A stretch of 64,000 nt of DNA from contig NZ_JAPVBQ010000001.1 in assembly GCF_026968045.1 (NCBI RefSeq), positions 372,001 to 436,000 on the forward strand, in the 5' to 3' direction. This stretch comes from Modestobacter sp. VKM Ac-2977. Lineage in GTDB: Bacteria > Actinomycetota > Actinomycetes > Mycobacteriales > Geodermatophilaceae. Positions 8,277 to 15,980 of the stretch are shown here, one piece after another (position 1 is the stretch's first letter; the number at the start of each line of letters is the position of its first letter). The notes below the pieces were generated by a model. It had not been told where the DNA came from and made no database searches. It worked only from the letters and a program-made list of their open reading frames with translations. The position numbers were made by a program, and so were the translations under genes.

Positions 8277-8353
8277 CCGGCCATCCTGGCCCCGGGGTAC
8301 GACCTCCGACGTCGTCCGGCGACCGGTCCACCCCCGGCTGGCGCCCCGGTCGT

Positions 8354-9076
8354 TCAGCGCAGGTGCCGGAGGTAGGCAGCCGGGTCGCTGAGGAACTGCC
8401 GCCAGTTGACGGTGAGCTCCAGCTCGTCCCACTGCGCGGGCCGCATCCCCCAGTCACCGACCTCCACCAGCTGGGCTCCCGGCAGGGCGGCGACGACGGG
8501 GGAGTGGGTGGCGACGACGACCTGCGCACCGGACGCCACCAGGTCCAGCAGCACCGTGACCAGCGCCAGGCTGCCGCCGAAGGACAGCGCCGCATCGGGC
8601 TCGTCCAGCAGGTAGGTGCCGCCCCCGCCGCCGGCCCGCCGGGTGAGGACCTCGAGGAACGCCTCCCCGTGGGAGAGCTCGTGGTAGCTCGGGTCGGGGC
8701 TGCCGATCCCCTCCAGGTGGCTGTACAGGGTGTGCAGCGTCTCGTCGCGGAGGAAGCAGCCCCACCGGGACGCGCCGGGGCTGCGCTCGACGACCAGCCC
8801 GAGCGACTCCGGCTCGCTGGGCCGGGTGCTGAACCGCGTGTGCACCGTGCCGCCCTCCGGGTTGAGCCCCAGCGTGACGGCGAGCAGCTCCATCACCGTC
8901 GACTTGCCCGACCCGTTCTCACCGACCAGCACCAGCGCGCCGTGCGGCAGCTCCAGGCCGGTGTCGAGCAGCTGGGCGACCGCCGGCACGGTCAGCGGCC
9001 ACTGCGCGCGGTCCTCGCTGGTCGGGGCGGGCCGGCCGGGATCGGGTCGGAAGCGGCGGATCGGTCGGCTGTCCAC
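8354..9076 (-). CDS. AAA/ABC-type ATPase, copy 2 of a tandem pair
   Basis: A 240-residue paralogue of the gene just downstream, with the same motifs: GENGSGKST, LSHGEAFLE, LLDEPDAALS, ATHSP. Long stretches are identical between the two proteins, including GLVVERSPGASRWG and VVVATHSPVVAALPGAQLVEV. GTG 9076 is preferred (AGGA with 8-nt spacing). An in-frame ATG at 9085 is possible but leaves no room for a ribosome site. A Gly-rich insertion (RRAGGGGG) precedes Walker B. It lies 77 bp upstream of copy 1 on the same strand. Confidence 0.82.
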   Translation of the reverse strand: MDSRPIRRFRPDPGRPAPTSEDRAQWPLTVPAVAQLLDTGLELPHGALVLVGENGSGKSTVMELLAVTLGLNPEGGTVHTRFSTRPSEPESLGLVVERSPGASRWGCFLRDETLHTLYSHLEGIGSPDPSYHELSHGEAFLEVLTRRAGGGGGTYLLDEPDAALSFGGSLALVTVLLDLVASGAQVVVATHSPVVAALPGAQLVEVGDWGMRPAQWDELELTVNWRQFLSDPAAYLRHLR

Positions 9077-9114
9077 GCCGGTCATCCTGGCCCGCGGGTA
9101 CGACGACAAGGACG

Positions 9115-9182
9115 TCGTCCTCCGGCCCTGCTGCAGGGGCCCGCGCCGAGCGTGCGAGGCGTGGGGGGCAGCGGGGTCCTTC
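9115..9182 (-). repeat. Dispersed hairpin repeat, copy A
   Basis: Read on the minus strand, this segment (GAAGGACCCCGCTGCCCCCC ... GCGGGCCCCTGCAGCAGGG) is a near copy of 33535-33601 on the plus strand. Both copies can fold into a long imperfect hairpin with an outer stem built on CGCTG/CAGC and an inner CGCC/GGCG stem. The sequence sits in the intergenic region upstream of the ATPase pair. No gene is visible in it. Confidence 0.65.
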
Positions 9183-9218
9183 GACTGATCACGGGGACGA
9201 GGGCGGGGACAGCGGGCG

Positions 9219-10736
9219 TCAGCGGCCCAGGTGCCGCCAGCGGCGGGTGCGAGCGCGCATCCGTTCGACGTCGTCCCGGCCGAGGAGCCCGGCAAGCTCC
9301 TCGGCCAGCACCCGGCCCAGTCGCTGGCAGAACTCCACCGGCTCGTCCGCGGCGTCGGGCCGCTCGGGCACCACCCGGTCGACGATCCCGGCCCGCCACA
9401 GGTCGGTGGCCCGCACGCCCTGCGAGGCGGCGAGCTCGTCGGCCCGGTCGACGGTGCGGTGCACGATCGCCGACGCGCCCTCCGGGGGCAGCGGGCCCAG
9501 CCAGCCGTTGGCCGCGGCCAGCACCCGGTCGGCCGGCACGAGGGCCAGCGCGCCGCCGCCGGTGCCCTGGCCGAGCAGCACGGCGAGGGTCGGCGCCGGC
9601 AGCGTCACCATGTCCTGCAGGCAGCGCGCGATCTCCCCGGCCAGCCCGCCCTCCTCGGCGGCGACCGACAGCGCCGCGCCCGGGGTGTCGATCAGGGTGA
9701 GCAGCGGCAGCCGCAGCTCCGCCGCCAGCCGCATCCCGCGCCGGGCCTCGCGCAGCGCACCTGGGCCCAGCGGTGCCGACAGCGACTGGCCGCGCCGGTC
9801 CTGGCCCAGCACGACGCAGGGCGCACCGCCGAAGCGGGCCAGTGCGAGCAGCAGCCCGGGGTCGGACTCGCCGGCGCCGGTGCCGTTGAGGGTGACGACG
9901 TCGGTCGCCGCCGTCCGCAGCAGCTGACGTGCCCCCGGGCGCTCCAGCCGCCGGGACGCGGTGACCACGGCCCAGGCGCTGCGGCCGTCCTCCGGGTCGT
10001 CGGCGTCCGTGCCGTCGCCGTCGACCGGGCCCTCGACCGAGGCGGCGCGGTGCCAGGTCTCCCGGGCGGCGAGCACCCGCAGCGCCCGGTCGGCGACGTC
10101 GGCCAGCTCGTCGACCGGGACCACGCCGTCGATCAGCCCACGCGAGGCCATGTTCTCCGAGGTCTGCACCCCCGGCGGGAAGGGCTCCCCGTACAACGCC
10201 TCGTACACCCGGGGGCCGAGGAAGCCGATCGCCGCGCCCGGCTCGGCGATCGTCACGTGCCCCAGCGAGCCCCAGGAGGCCAGCACCCCGCCGAACGTCG
10301 GGCCGCGCAGGTAGACCAGGTAGGGCAGCCCCGCCTCCTTGTGCCGGGCGATCGCCGCGGTGATGCCGATCATCTGCAGGAACGCGACCGTGCCCTCCTG
10401 CATCCGGGTCCCCCCGGAGACCGGCGCGGCCAGCAGCGGCAGCCCCTCGTCGGTGGCCCGGTCCACCGCCGCCATCAGGCGCTCCGCGGTGGCGACGCCG
10501 ATCGACCCGGCGAGGAAGCCGAACTCCCCGGCCACGACGGCGACCCGCCGGCCGCGCAGCGTGCCCTCGCCGGTGACGACCGCCTCGTCCTGGCCGCTCT
10601 TCTCGGCCGCGCGGGCCAGCTCTGCGGCGTAGGCGTCCTCGACCTCGCGCGGGGGCACGCTGGAGTCCCAGGACAGCCAGGACCCCGGGTCGAGCACGAT
10701 GTCCCGCAGCGCCCGGGCGTCCAGCCGGGAGCTCAC
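9219..10736 (-). CDS. Acyl-CoA carboxylase carboxyltransferase-like protein
   Basis: A 505-residue crotonase-fold carboxyltransferase. The N-terminal half is AccD-like (EGTLRGRRVAVVAGEFGFLAGS, SGGTRMQEGT) and the C-terminal half is AccA-like (LLTLIDTPGA, LLGQGTGGGALALVPADRVLAAANGWLGPLPPEGAS). Such proteins transfer carboxyl from carboxybiotin to an acyl-CoA; a biotin carboxylase/BCCP partner would be needed elsewhere. No zinc ribbon is present. GTG 10736 gives a GTGA overlap with the stop of the CaiB-like gene, so the two should be co-translated. Possible role in acyl-CoA or branched-chain metabolism; substrate unknown. Confidence 0.82.
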   Translation of the reverse strand: MSSRLDARALRDIVLDPGSWLSWDSSVPPREVEDAYAAELARAAEKSGQDEAVVTGEGTLRGRRVAVVAGEFGFLAGSIGVATAERLMAAVDRATDEGLPLLAAPVSGGTRMQEGTVAFLQMIGITAAIARHKEAGLPYLVYLRGPTFGGVLASWGSLGHVTIAEPGAAIGFLGPRVYEALYGEPFPPGVQTSENMASRGLIDGVVPVDELADVADRALRVLAARETWHRAASVEGPVDGDGTDADDPEDGRSAWAVVTASRRLERPGARQLLRTAATDVVTLNGTGAGESDPGLLLALARFGGAPCVVLGQDRRGQSLSAPLGPGALREARRGMRLAAELRLPLLTLIDTPGAALSVAAEEGGLAGEIARCLQDMVTLPAPTLAVLLGQGTGGGALALVPADRVLAAANGWLGPLPPEGASAIVHRTVDRADELAASQGVRATDLWRAGIVDRVVPERPDAADEPVEFCQRLGRVLAEELAGLLGRDDVERMRARTRRWRHLGR

Positions 10737-11974
10737 GTGGCGTGCCCGTCCTCGACGTCGGCGCCCTCGCCGTCGGGCTGCGGCACGCCCTCGGTCGGCC
10801 CGGTCAGCCACCTCCGGATCGCCTCGCCGTCGGCGCCCAGCACCGGCGGCGGGGTGTGGTCGCGACGGGTCGTCTCGGTCTCGCCGTCGGTGCCGGGGGC
10901 GAAGAAGCGCAGCGGCGGGCCGGGCAGGGTGAGCGGCCCGGCGGTCGGGTGGTCGACGGAGATCGCCAGCCCCTGGGAGAGGGTCTGCTCCCAGGCGTAG
11001 ACCTCGTCCAGGGTGCGCACCTTGCCGGCCGGCACGCCGGCCGCGGCCAGCCGGGCCAGCAGCTCCTCGGCCGGGATCTCGGCGAAGGCGGTCTCCAGCA
11101 GCTCGATCACCCGGGCGCGGTTGCCCACCCGCTCGCCGTTGGTGGCCAGGCCCTCGGCGTCGGGGTCGAAGCCGAACTCGGTGCACAGCCGGCGCCACAG
11201 GCCCTCGCTGCCGCAGGAGAGCTGCACGCTCCCGCCCGCACAGCGGAACAGGCCGTAGGGGGCGATCGAGGGGTGGTGGTTGCCCTGCCCGCGGTTGACC
11301 TGGCCGGCGACGGTGTACGCCGTCCCCTGGAAGGCGTGGACGCCGACGACGGCGGCCAGCAGCGAGGTCCGCACCACCTGGCCGACCCCGGTGCGCTCCC
11401 GCTCGTACAGCGCCGCGAGCACGCCGTAGGCGCCGTACATGCCGGCCAGCAGGTCACCGATCGGGACGCCGACCTTCTGCGGGTCCTCCGGGCCGGAGCC
11501 GGTGAGCGACATCAGCCCGGCCTCGCCCTGGGCGATCTGGTCGTAGCCGGCGCGCTGGCCCTCGGGGCCGTCGTGGCCGAAGCCGCTGATCGACAGCTGC
11601 ACCAGCCGGGGGTTGAGCTCGGCGAGCACGTCGGTGCCGAAGCCGAGGTGGGCCAGCGTGCCGGGCCGGAAGTTCTCCAGCAGCACGTCGGCGCGGCGCA
11701 CCAGTTCGGTCAGCACCTCCTTGTCCGCGTCGTCCTTGAGGTCGAGGGTGATCGACTCCTTGTTGCGGTTGGCGGAGAAGAAGTACGTCGACTCCCGGCC
11801 GGCGCCCTCGGGCTGGACGAACGGCGGGCCCCAGCCGCGGCTGTCGTCACCGCTGCCCGGGCTCTCCACCTTGATCACCCGGGCGCCGAGGTCGCCGAGC
11901 ATCATCCCGGCGTGCGGTCCGGCCAGGGCGCGGGTCAGGTCGACGACGAGGACGCCGTCCAGGGGGCCACTCAC
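10733..11974 (-). CDS. CaiB/BaiF family CoA-transferase
   Basis: A 413-residue class III CoA-transferase. Family features are the N-terminal LVVDLTRALAGPHAGMMLGDLGARVIKVE, NRNKESITLDLK, VLLENFRPGTLAHLG and the catalytic-Asp motif VGVPIGDLLAGMYG. The enzyme moves CoA between carboxylates in catabolic pathways. GTG 11974 is the natural start, with GGAAGGA about 10 nt upstream. Its stop overlaps the start of the carboxyltransferase gene, which suggests a two-step acyl-CoA pathway. The C-terminus carries an unusual acidic tail (DGEGADVEDG). Confidence 0.88.
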   Translation of the reverse strand: MSGPLDGVLVVDLTRALAGPHAGMMLGDLGARVIKVESPGSGDDSRGWGPPFVQPEGAGRESTYFFSANRNKESITLDLKDDADKEVLTELVRRADVLLENFRPGTLAHLGFGTDVLAELNPRLVQLSISGFGHDGPEGQRAGYDQIAQGEAGLMSLTGSGPEDPQKVGVPIGDLLAGMYGAYGVLAALYERERTGVGQVVRTSLLAAVVGVHAFQGTAYTVAGQVNRGQGNHHPSIAPYGLFRCAGGSVQLSCGSEGLWRRLCTEFGFDPDAEGLATNGERVGNRARVIELLETAFAEIPAEELLARLAAAGVPAGKVRTLDEVYAWEQTLSQGLAISVDHPTAGPLTLPGPPLRFFAPGTDGETETTRRDHTPPPVLGADGEAIRRWLTGPTEGVPQPDGEGADVEDGHAT

Positions 11975-12041
11975 GAGGGTGGGGTCCTTCCAACGAGACG
12001 ACGGAGACGTCGGTCACCCTCTCACCGGTCCGCCGCGCGCG

Positions 12042-12617
12042 TCAGTCGAGCTGCCACCAGCCGGCAGACGGGGTGACGACGGCGGTCACCCGGCGGTCGT
12101 GCGGCCCGGCCGGCAGCTCGGCCACCAGCTCCTCGTCGAACACCACCGCGACCACCGTCGCGCCGGGGCGGGCGTGCGCCAGCGCGCGGTCGTAGAAGCC
12201 GCCGCCGCGACCCAGCCGCGTGCCGTCGGCGGCCACGGCCAGCGCCGGGACGACGACCACGTCGGCTGCGGCCAGCGCACCGGGCGGCAGGCGGGGGCCG
12301 GTCGGCTCGAGCAGCCCGAAGCGGCCGGGAGCCAGCCGGCCGTCGTGCTCGGCCCAGGAGAGCTCCCGCCCGCGCGCCGGCACCACCGGGAGCAGCAGCC
12401 GGCCGGGCAGTGCGTGGGGCAGCCGGCCGGCGCCGGGCTCCTCGGGGGCGGGCACGTACGCGGCGACCACGGAGCTCCCGCCGAGCCGCTCGGCGAGCGT
12501 CGTGGCCAGCGCCTCGGCCGCCGCGGCGCGGGCTGCCGGTGACCGGGCTGCGCGTCCGGCCAGCAGGGGCGGGCGCAGTGCGGCCTTCGCACTCACCACC
12601 TCGGGGGAGTCGGCCAT
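12042..12617 (-). CDS. 5-formyltetrahydrofolate cyclo-ligase
   Basis: A 191-residue enzyme converting 5-formyl-THF to 5,10-methenyl-THF with ATP. The C-terminal motif RLGRGGGFYDRALA is the family nucleotide/Mg site, and VPALAVAADG precedes it. The ATG at 12617 is 27 bp from the divergent galU start, so the two promoters must overlap. This cyclo-ligase/galU/glp arrangement is conserved in actinobacteria. Confidence 0.93.
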   Translation of the reverse strand: MADSPEVVSAKAALRPPLLAGRAARSPAARAAAAEALATTLAERLGGSSVVAAYVPAPEEPGAGRLPHALPGRLLLPVVPARGRELSWAEHDGRLAPGRFGLLEPTGPRLPPGALAAADVVVVPALAVAADGTRLGRGGGFYDRALAHARPGATVVAVVFDEELVAELPAGPHDRRVTAVVTPSAGWWQLD

Positions 12618-12644
12618 GGCGGCAGGCTAGTTACGCTGCCCGGC

Positions 12645-13589
12645 ATGTCGAGTGAGTCCGTCCCGAGCCCACGCCCGGCCACGAAGTCCGTCATCCCGGT
12701 CGCCGGGATGGGAACCCGCTTCCTCCCCGCCACCAAGGCCGTCCCCAAGGAGCTGCTGCCGGTCGTCGACCGGCCGGCCCTGCAGTACATCGTCGAGGAG
12801 GCCGCCCGGGCCGGCGTCGGCGAGGTGCTCATGGTGACCGGGCGCAACAAGGGCAGCATCGAGGACCACTTCGACCGGACGCCGGAGCTGGAGACCGCCC
12901 TGGAGGCCAAGGGCGACCAGGGCCGGCTCGACGCGGTGCACGAGTCCACCGACGTCGCGCAGGTCTTCTTCGTGCGCCAGGGCGAGGCGAAGGGCCTGGG
13001 CCACGCCGTCCTGCAGGCCGAGGCATTCGTCGGCGACGAGCCGTTCGCGGTGCTCCTCGGCGACGACATCATCGACGCCCGCGACCACCTGCTCGAGCAG
13101 ATGCTCGCCGTGCAGGCCGAGCACGGCGGCGCGGTGATCGCGCTGCTCGACGTGGGGGCCGACAACATCTCCAAGTACGGCGCTGTCGCCGTCGAGGAGG
13201 CCAAGGTCTCCGGGGACGCCGCCGGCGACGAGGTCTTCCGGGTCACCGGCATGGTCGAGAAGCCCCCGGCCGACGAGGCGCCCAGCACGCTGGCGATCAT
13301 CGGCCGGTACGTGCTGCCCCCGGAGGTCTTCCCGGCGATCCGGGACACCCCGCCCGGCCGCGGCGGGGAGATCCAGCTGACCGACGCGCTGCTCAAGCTG
13401 GTCGAGGACGGCATGCCCGTGCACGGCGTGGTCTTCTCCGGCCGCCGGTACGACACCGGCGACAAGCTCGACTACCTCAAGGCGGTCGTCCGGCTGGCGG
13501 TCGAGCGTGAGGACCTGGGCCCCGCGTTCGGCCCGTGGCTGCGCGACTTCGTCGCCGACCTGCCCGCCGAGGGCGCGTCGCCCGCCTGA
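12645..13589 (+). CDS. galU: UTP--glucose-1-phosphate uridylyltransferase GalU
   Basis: A 314-residue nucleotidyltransferase making UDP-glucose, the precursor for cell-surface polysaccharides. Signature pieces are PVAGMGTRFLPATKAVPKE near the N-terminus, LLGDDIID and VTGMVEKP, and the length is normal. The ATG at 12645 begins a short hydrophilic leader before the Rossmann-like core. UDP-glucose could feed the two polysaccharide loci in this window. The glp gene follows after a 97-bp gap containing alternative stem-loops. Confidence 0.95.
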   Translation: MSSESVPSPRPATKSVIPVAGMGTRFLPATKAVPKELLPVVDRPALQYIVEEAARAGVGEVLMVTGRNKGSIEDHFDRTPELETALEAKGDQGRLDAVHESTDVAQVFFVRQGEAKGLGHAVLQAEAFVGDEPFAVLLGDDIIDARDHLLEQMLAVQAEHGGAVIALLDVGADNISKYGAVAVEEAKVSGDAAGDEVFRVTGMVEKPPADEAPSTLAIIGRYVLPPEVFPAIRDTPPGRGGEIQLTDALLKLVEDGMPVHGVVFSGRRYDTGDKLDYLKAVVRLAVEREDLGPAFGPWLRDFVADLPAEGASPA

Positions 13590-13609
13590 GCGGCCCCTCC
13601 AGAGGGCAC

Positions 13610-13676
13610 CATCGGGCCCAGGTCCGTCATCGGCGCCGTGACCGGCGATCCGGGCGCGGGGCTGGCCCGATGACGG
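13610..13676 (+). other. Two overlapping inverted repeats between galU and glp
   Basis: CATCGGGCC at 13610-13618 pairs with GGCCCGATG at 13664-13672. CCGTCATCGG at 13624-13633 pairs with CCGATGACGG at 13667-13676. Both are perfect and share the right arm, so the two stems exclude each other. The right arm ends at the GGAGGG ribosome site (13675-13680) of the next gene. The arrangement could act as a terminator/antiterminator or ribosome-site switch; this is inferred from sequence only. Confidence 0.5.
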
Positions 13677-13686
13677 AGGGACGACG

Positions 13687-15183
13687 GTGGTGGGGATGAG
13701 CGACGACAGCACACGCGGGTGGATCTCCGGCGGAGGCCGGGACACGACCCAGCTGGACCTGACGAGCGGCGGGCTGGTCCCGTCACCACGGGACAACCGG
13801 CTGGTCTCCGGCCCGGCGCCGGTGGTCACCCACGACACCGTGCAGGTCGACCGGTCGGTGTTCTCCTCCGACCGGGTCCCCTCGCCGGCCATCGCCACCG
13901 GCGACCGGTCACCGGACCCGATGGCCGACACCGGCTCGGTCGACGTGTCCGGGGTCCGGCTGCGCCCCGTCGAGCACCACCTGGACGAGATCCTCGGCGC
14001 CGTCCCCCAGCCCGACCCGATCGAGCTCGCGGTGCTCGACGCCCAGGGGCTGCTCTGCGCCGAGCTGGTCACCAGCCAGCGCTCGCTGCCCGCCTTCGAC
14101 CAGGCCGGCCTCGACGGGTACGCCGTCCGCGCGGCCGACATCGCCACCGCGACCGTCGAGCAGCCCGTCGACCTCGCCGTCGTCGGTGAGACCGCCGCCG
14201 GCGAGGGGGAGCCGACCTCGATCAGCGCCGGCCTCGCCCAGAAGGTCGCCGTGGGCGCGATGCTGCCGGCCGGTGCCGACGTCGTCGTCCCGGCCGCCTG
14301 GACCGACCAGGGCGCCGCCCGGGTGCGGGTCTTCGCCGCGCTCGCGCCGGGCAGCTACGTCCGCCGGGTGGGGGACGACGTCGCGACCGGTGACACCGCG
14401 GTGGAGATCGGCACCCCCATCGGGCCGGCCCAGATCAGTCTGCTGGCCGCCGTCGGGCGCGAGCGGGTCGCGGTGCGGCCGCGTCCGCGGATCACGGTGC
14501 TGTGCGCCGGGGACGAGCTCGTCGACGTCGGCGCGGTCGCCGGCCCCGGCCAGCAGGTGGACGTGAACAGCTACGCGCTGGCCGCCGCGGCGCGGGACGC
14601 CGGCGCCGCGGCCTACCGGGCGGGGATCATGCCCAACGACCGGCGGCGGATGGTCGAGCTGCTGGAGGGCCAGATGCTCCGCAGCGACATCGTCCTGGTC
14701 GCCGGCACCTTCGCCAACGGCGGCCACGACCTGCTCCAGGAGGCGCTGGACGAGCTCGGTGGGGTCACCTTCACCCAGGTGGCCATGCACCCCGGCCCGG
14801 TGCACGCCTTCGGCAAGCTCGGGCCCGACGCCGTCCCGGTGATCTGCGTGCCCGGTGAGCCGGTCGCCGCCCTGGTCGCCTTCGAGGTGTTCGTCCGCCC
14901 GGCGATCCGGCTGATGCTCGGCAAGCGCCAGCTGTTCCGGCGCACCGTGCAGGCCGTCTCCGCCCAGCAGCTGCTCTCGCCGCTGGGGTACCGGCAGTAC
15001 CTGCACGGCCAGGTCATGCGCCACCCCGACGGCGGTTACGTCGTCGAGCCGATCGGGGACGGCGACCAGGCCATGCTCGCCCGGATGGCCCGCGCCAACT
15101 GCCTGATCGTGGTGGACGAGGACGTCACCGAGGTGTCCGCCGGGGGACTCGTGACCGTCATGCCGATGCTGCTCGGGGGCTGA
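13687..15183 (+). CDS. glp: Gephyrin-like molybdotransferase Glp (MoeA-like), cell-division associated
   Basis: A 498-residue MoeA/gephyrin-fold protein. After an ~85-residue Ser/Thr/Asp-rich N-terminal extension it has MoeA domain III pieces (LPAFDQAGLDGYAVRAAD), LPAGADVVVPA, an MPT-binding-like domain (ITVLCAGDELV) and the C-terminal barrel. The catalytic GGVS.G loop of true MoeA is replaced by AGTFANGGHD, so molybdate insertion is doubtful. In Corynebacterium the homologue Glp binds SepF and the membrane receptor GlpR/SepX, and sepX lies two genes downstream here. GTG 13687 is chosen because GGAGGG lies 6 nt upstream; ATG 13696 is an alternative. Confidence 0.82.
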   Translation: MVGMSDDSTRGWISGGGRDTTQLDLTSGGLVPSPRDNRLVSGPAPVVTHDTVQVDRSVFSSDRVPSPAIATGDRSPDPMADTGSVDVSGVRLRPVEHHLDEILGAVPQPDPIELAVLDAQGLLCAELVTSQRSLPAFDQAGLDGYAVRAADIATATVEQPVDLAVVGETAAGEGEPTSISAGLAQKVAVGAMLPAGADVVVPAAWTDQGAARVRVFAALAPGSYVRRVGDDVATGDTAVEIGTPIGPAQISLLAAVGRERVAVRPRPRITVLCAGDELVDVGAVAGPGQQVDVNSYALAAAARDAGAAAYRAGIMPNDRRRMVELLEGQMLRSDIVLVAGTFANGGHDLLQEALDELGGVTFTQVAMHPGPVHAFGKLGPDAVPVICVPGEPVAALVAFEVFVRPAIRLMLGKRQLFRRTVQAVSAQQLLSPLGYRQYLHGQVMRHPDGGYVVEPIGDGDQAMLARMARANCLIVVDEDVTEVSAGGLVTVMPMLLGG

Positions 15184-15184
15184 G

Positions 15185-15802
15185 CTGGACCCGTCCCTGC
15201 ACCCGGGCTGGCCGGCCCGGCTGGCCTGGGGGCCGGTCGAGCTGCACCCGCTGCGCCGCGAGGACGCCCGCGAGTGGGCCCGGCTGCGCACCGCGAACGA
15301 GGCGTGGTTGCTGCCCTGGGAGCCCTCCACCGGGCTGACCTGGTCCCAGCGGCACACCCCGGCGGCCTACCGGGCGATGCGCCGGGCGGCGTCCCGGCGC
15401 GCCCGGGTCGGGACGTCGCTGCCCTTCGCGGTGCGGTACGAGGGGCGGCTGGCCGGTCAGGTGACCGTCGACAACGTCGTCCGGGGGGCGCTGCGCTCCG
15501 GGAGCCTGGGCTACTGGGTCGACCAGGCCGTGGCCGGGCGGGGCGCGGCCTCGCTGGCGGTGGCGCTGGTCTGTGACCACGCCTTCGGCCCGGTGGGGCT
15601 GCACCGGCTGCAGGCCGACATCCGGCCGGAGAACGGGCCGAGCCGGCGACTGGTCGAGCGGCTGGGCTTCCGGCAGGAGGGGCTGTTCCGCGACTACCTG
15701 GACATCGACGGGGCGTGGCGGGACCACCTCGGCTACGCCTTGCTGGCCGGGGAGAACCCCGGTGGTGTGCTGGCCCGGTGGCGCGACCGCGCGCCACGCT
15801 GA
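15185..15802 (+). CDS. RimJ/RimL-like GNAT N-acetyltransferase
   Basis: A GNAT-fold protein of about 205 residues that acetylates N-termini or amino groups of proteins. Family features are VELHPLRREDAREWARLR, GYWVDQAVAGRGAAS (acetyl-CoA loop) and GLHRLQADIRPENGPSRRLVERLGF. The frame is closed upstream by a TGA at 15152, and no ATG or GTG occurs before the conserved N-terminus. CTG at 15185 directly after the glp stop (TGAGCTG), with GGGGG 5 nt upstream, is therefore the likely start. TTG 15308 would remove ~41 conserved residues. It is conserved between glp and sepX in actinobacteria. Confidence 0.8.
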   Translation: MDPSLHPGWPARLAWGPVELHPLRREDAREWARLRTANEAWLLPWEPSTGLTWSQRHTPAAYRAMRRAASRRARVGTSLPFAVRYEGRLAGQVTVDNVVRGALRSGSLGYWVDQAVAGRGAASLAVALVCDHAFGPVGLHRLQADIRPENGPSRRLVERLGFRQEGLFRDYLDIDGAWRDHLGYALLAGENPGGVLARWRDRAPR

Positions 15803-15980
15803 GCGGCCGGGCGGGGACGCCGACGCGCCGGTTGCGCCGGCGACGCGCCGACACACCGGGAGACGTCCCGGGTATCGGCAGTCCGCGGCCTTACCTTGAC
15901 TCCCGAGTGACGGATGTGACTCGTGTGGCCCCAGGGATGGGGTCGTTCCGCTGGGCCAGGGATGGATCGGGGTGTTCGAG

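Larger units (their letters stand above)
7549..9118 (-). repeat. Tandem gene duplication including upstream DNA
   Basis: Two units of roughly 770-800 bp (about 7549-8315 and 8352-9118) align from just past the stop codon through the coding region into the 5' flank. Both 5' flanks keep the same CAGGATG..CC start region and a TACGAC...GTCGTCC inverted repeat (8298-8317 and 9099-9120), with spacer lengths of 7 and 9. The duplication therefore carried its control region with it. The copies have diverged by many substitutions, so the event is not recent. Confidence 0.75.

Noticed and set aside
12627-15357. Long minus-strand open frames opposite galU and glp
   Set aside because: They are antisense shadows produced by high GC codon bias; translations are Arg/Gly/Pro/His-rich with no recognisable domain, while the plus strand encodes clear GalU and Glp.
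15896-15924. TTGACT as a -35 upstream of sepX
   Set aside because: A good -35-like hexamer, but no acceptable -10 lies 16-19 bp downstream.
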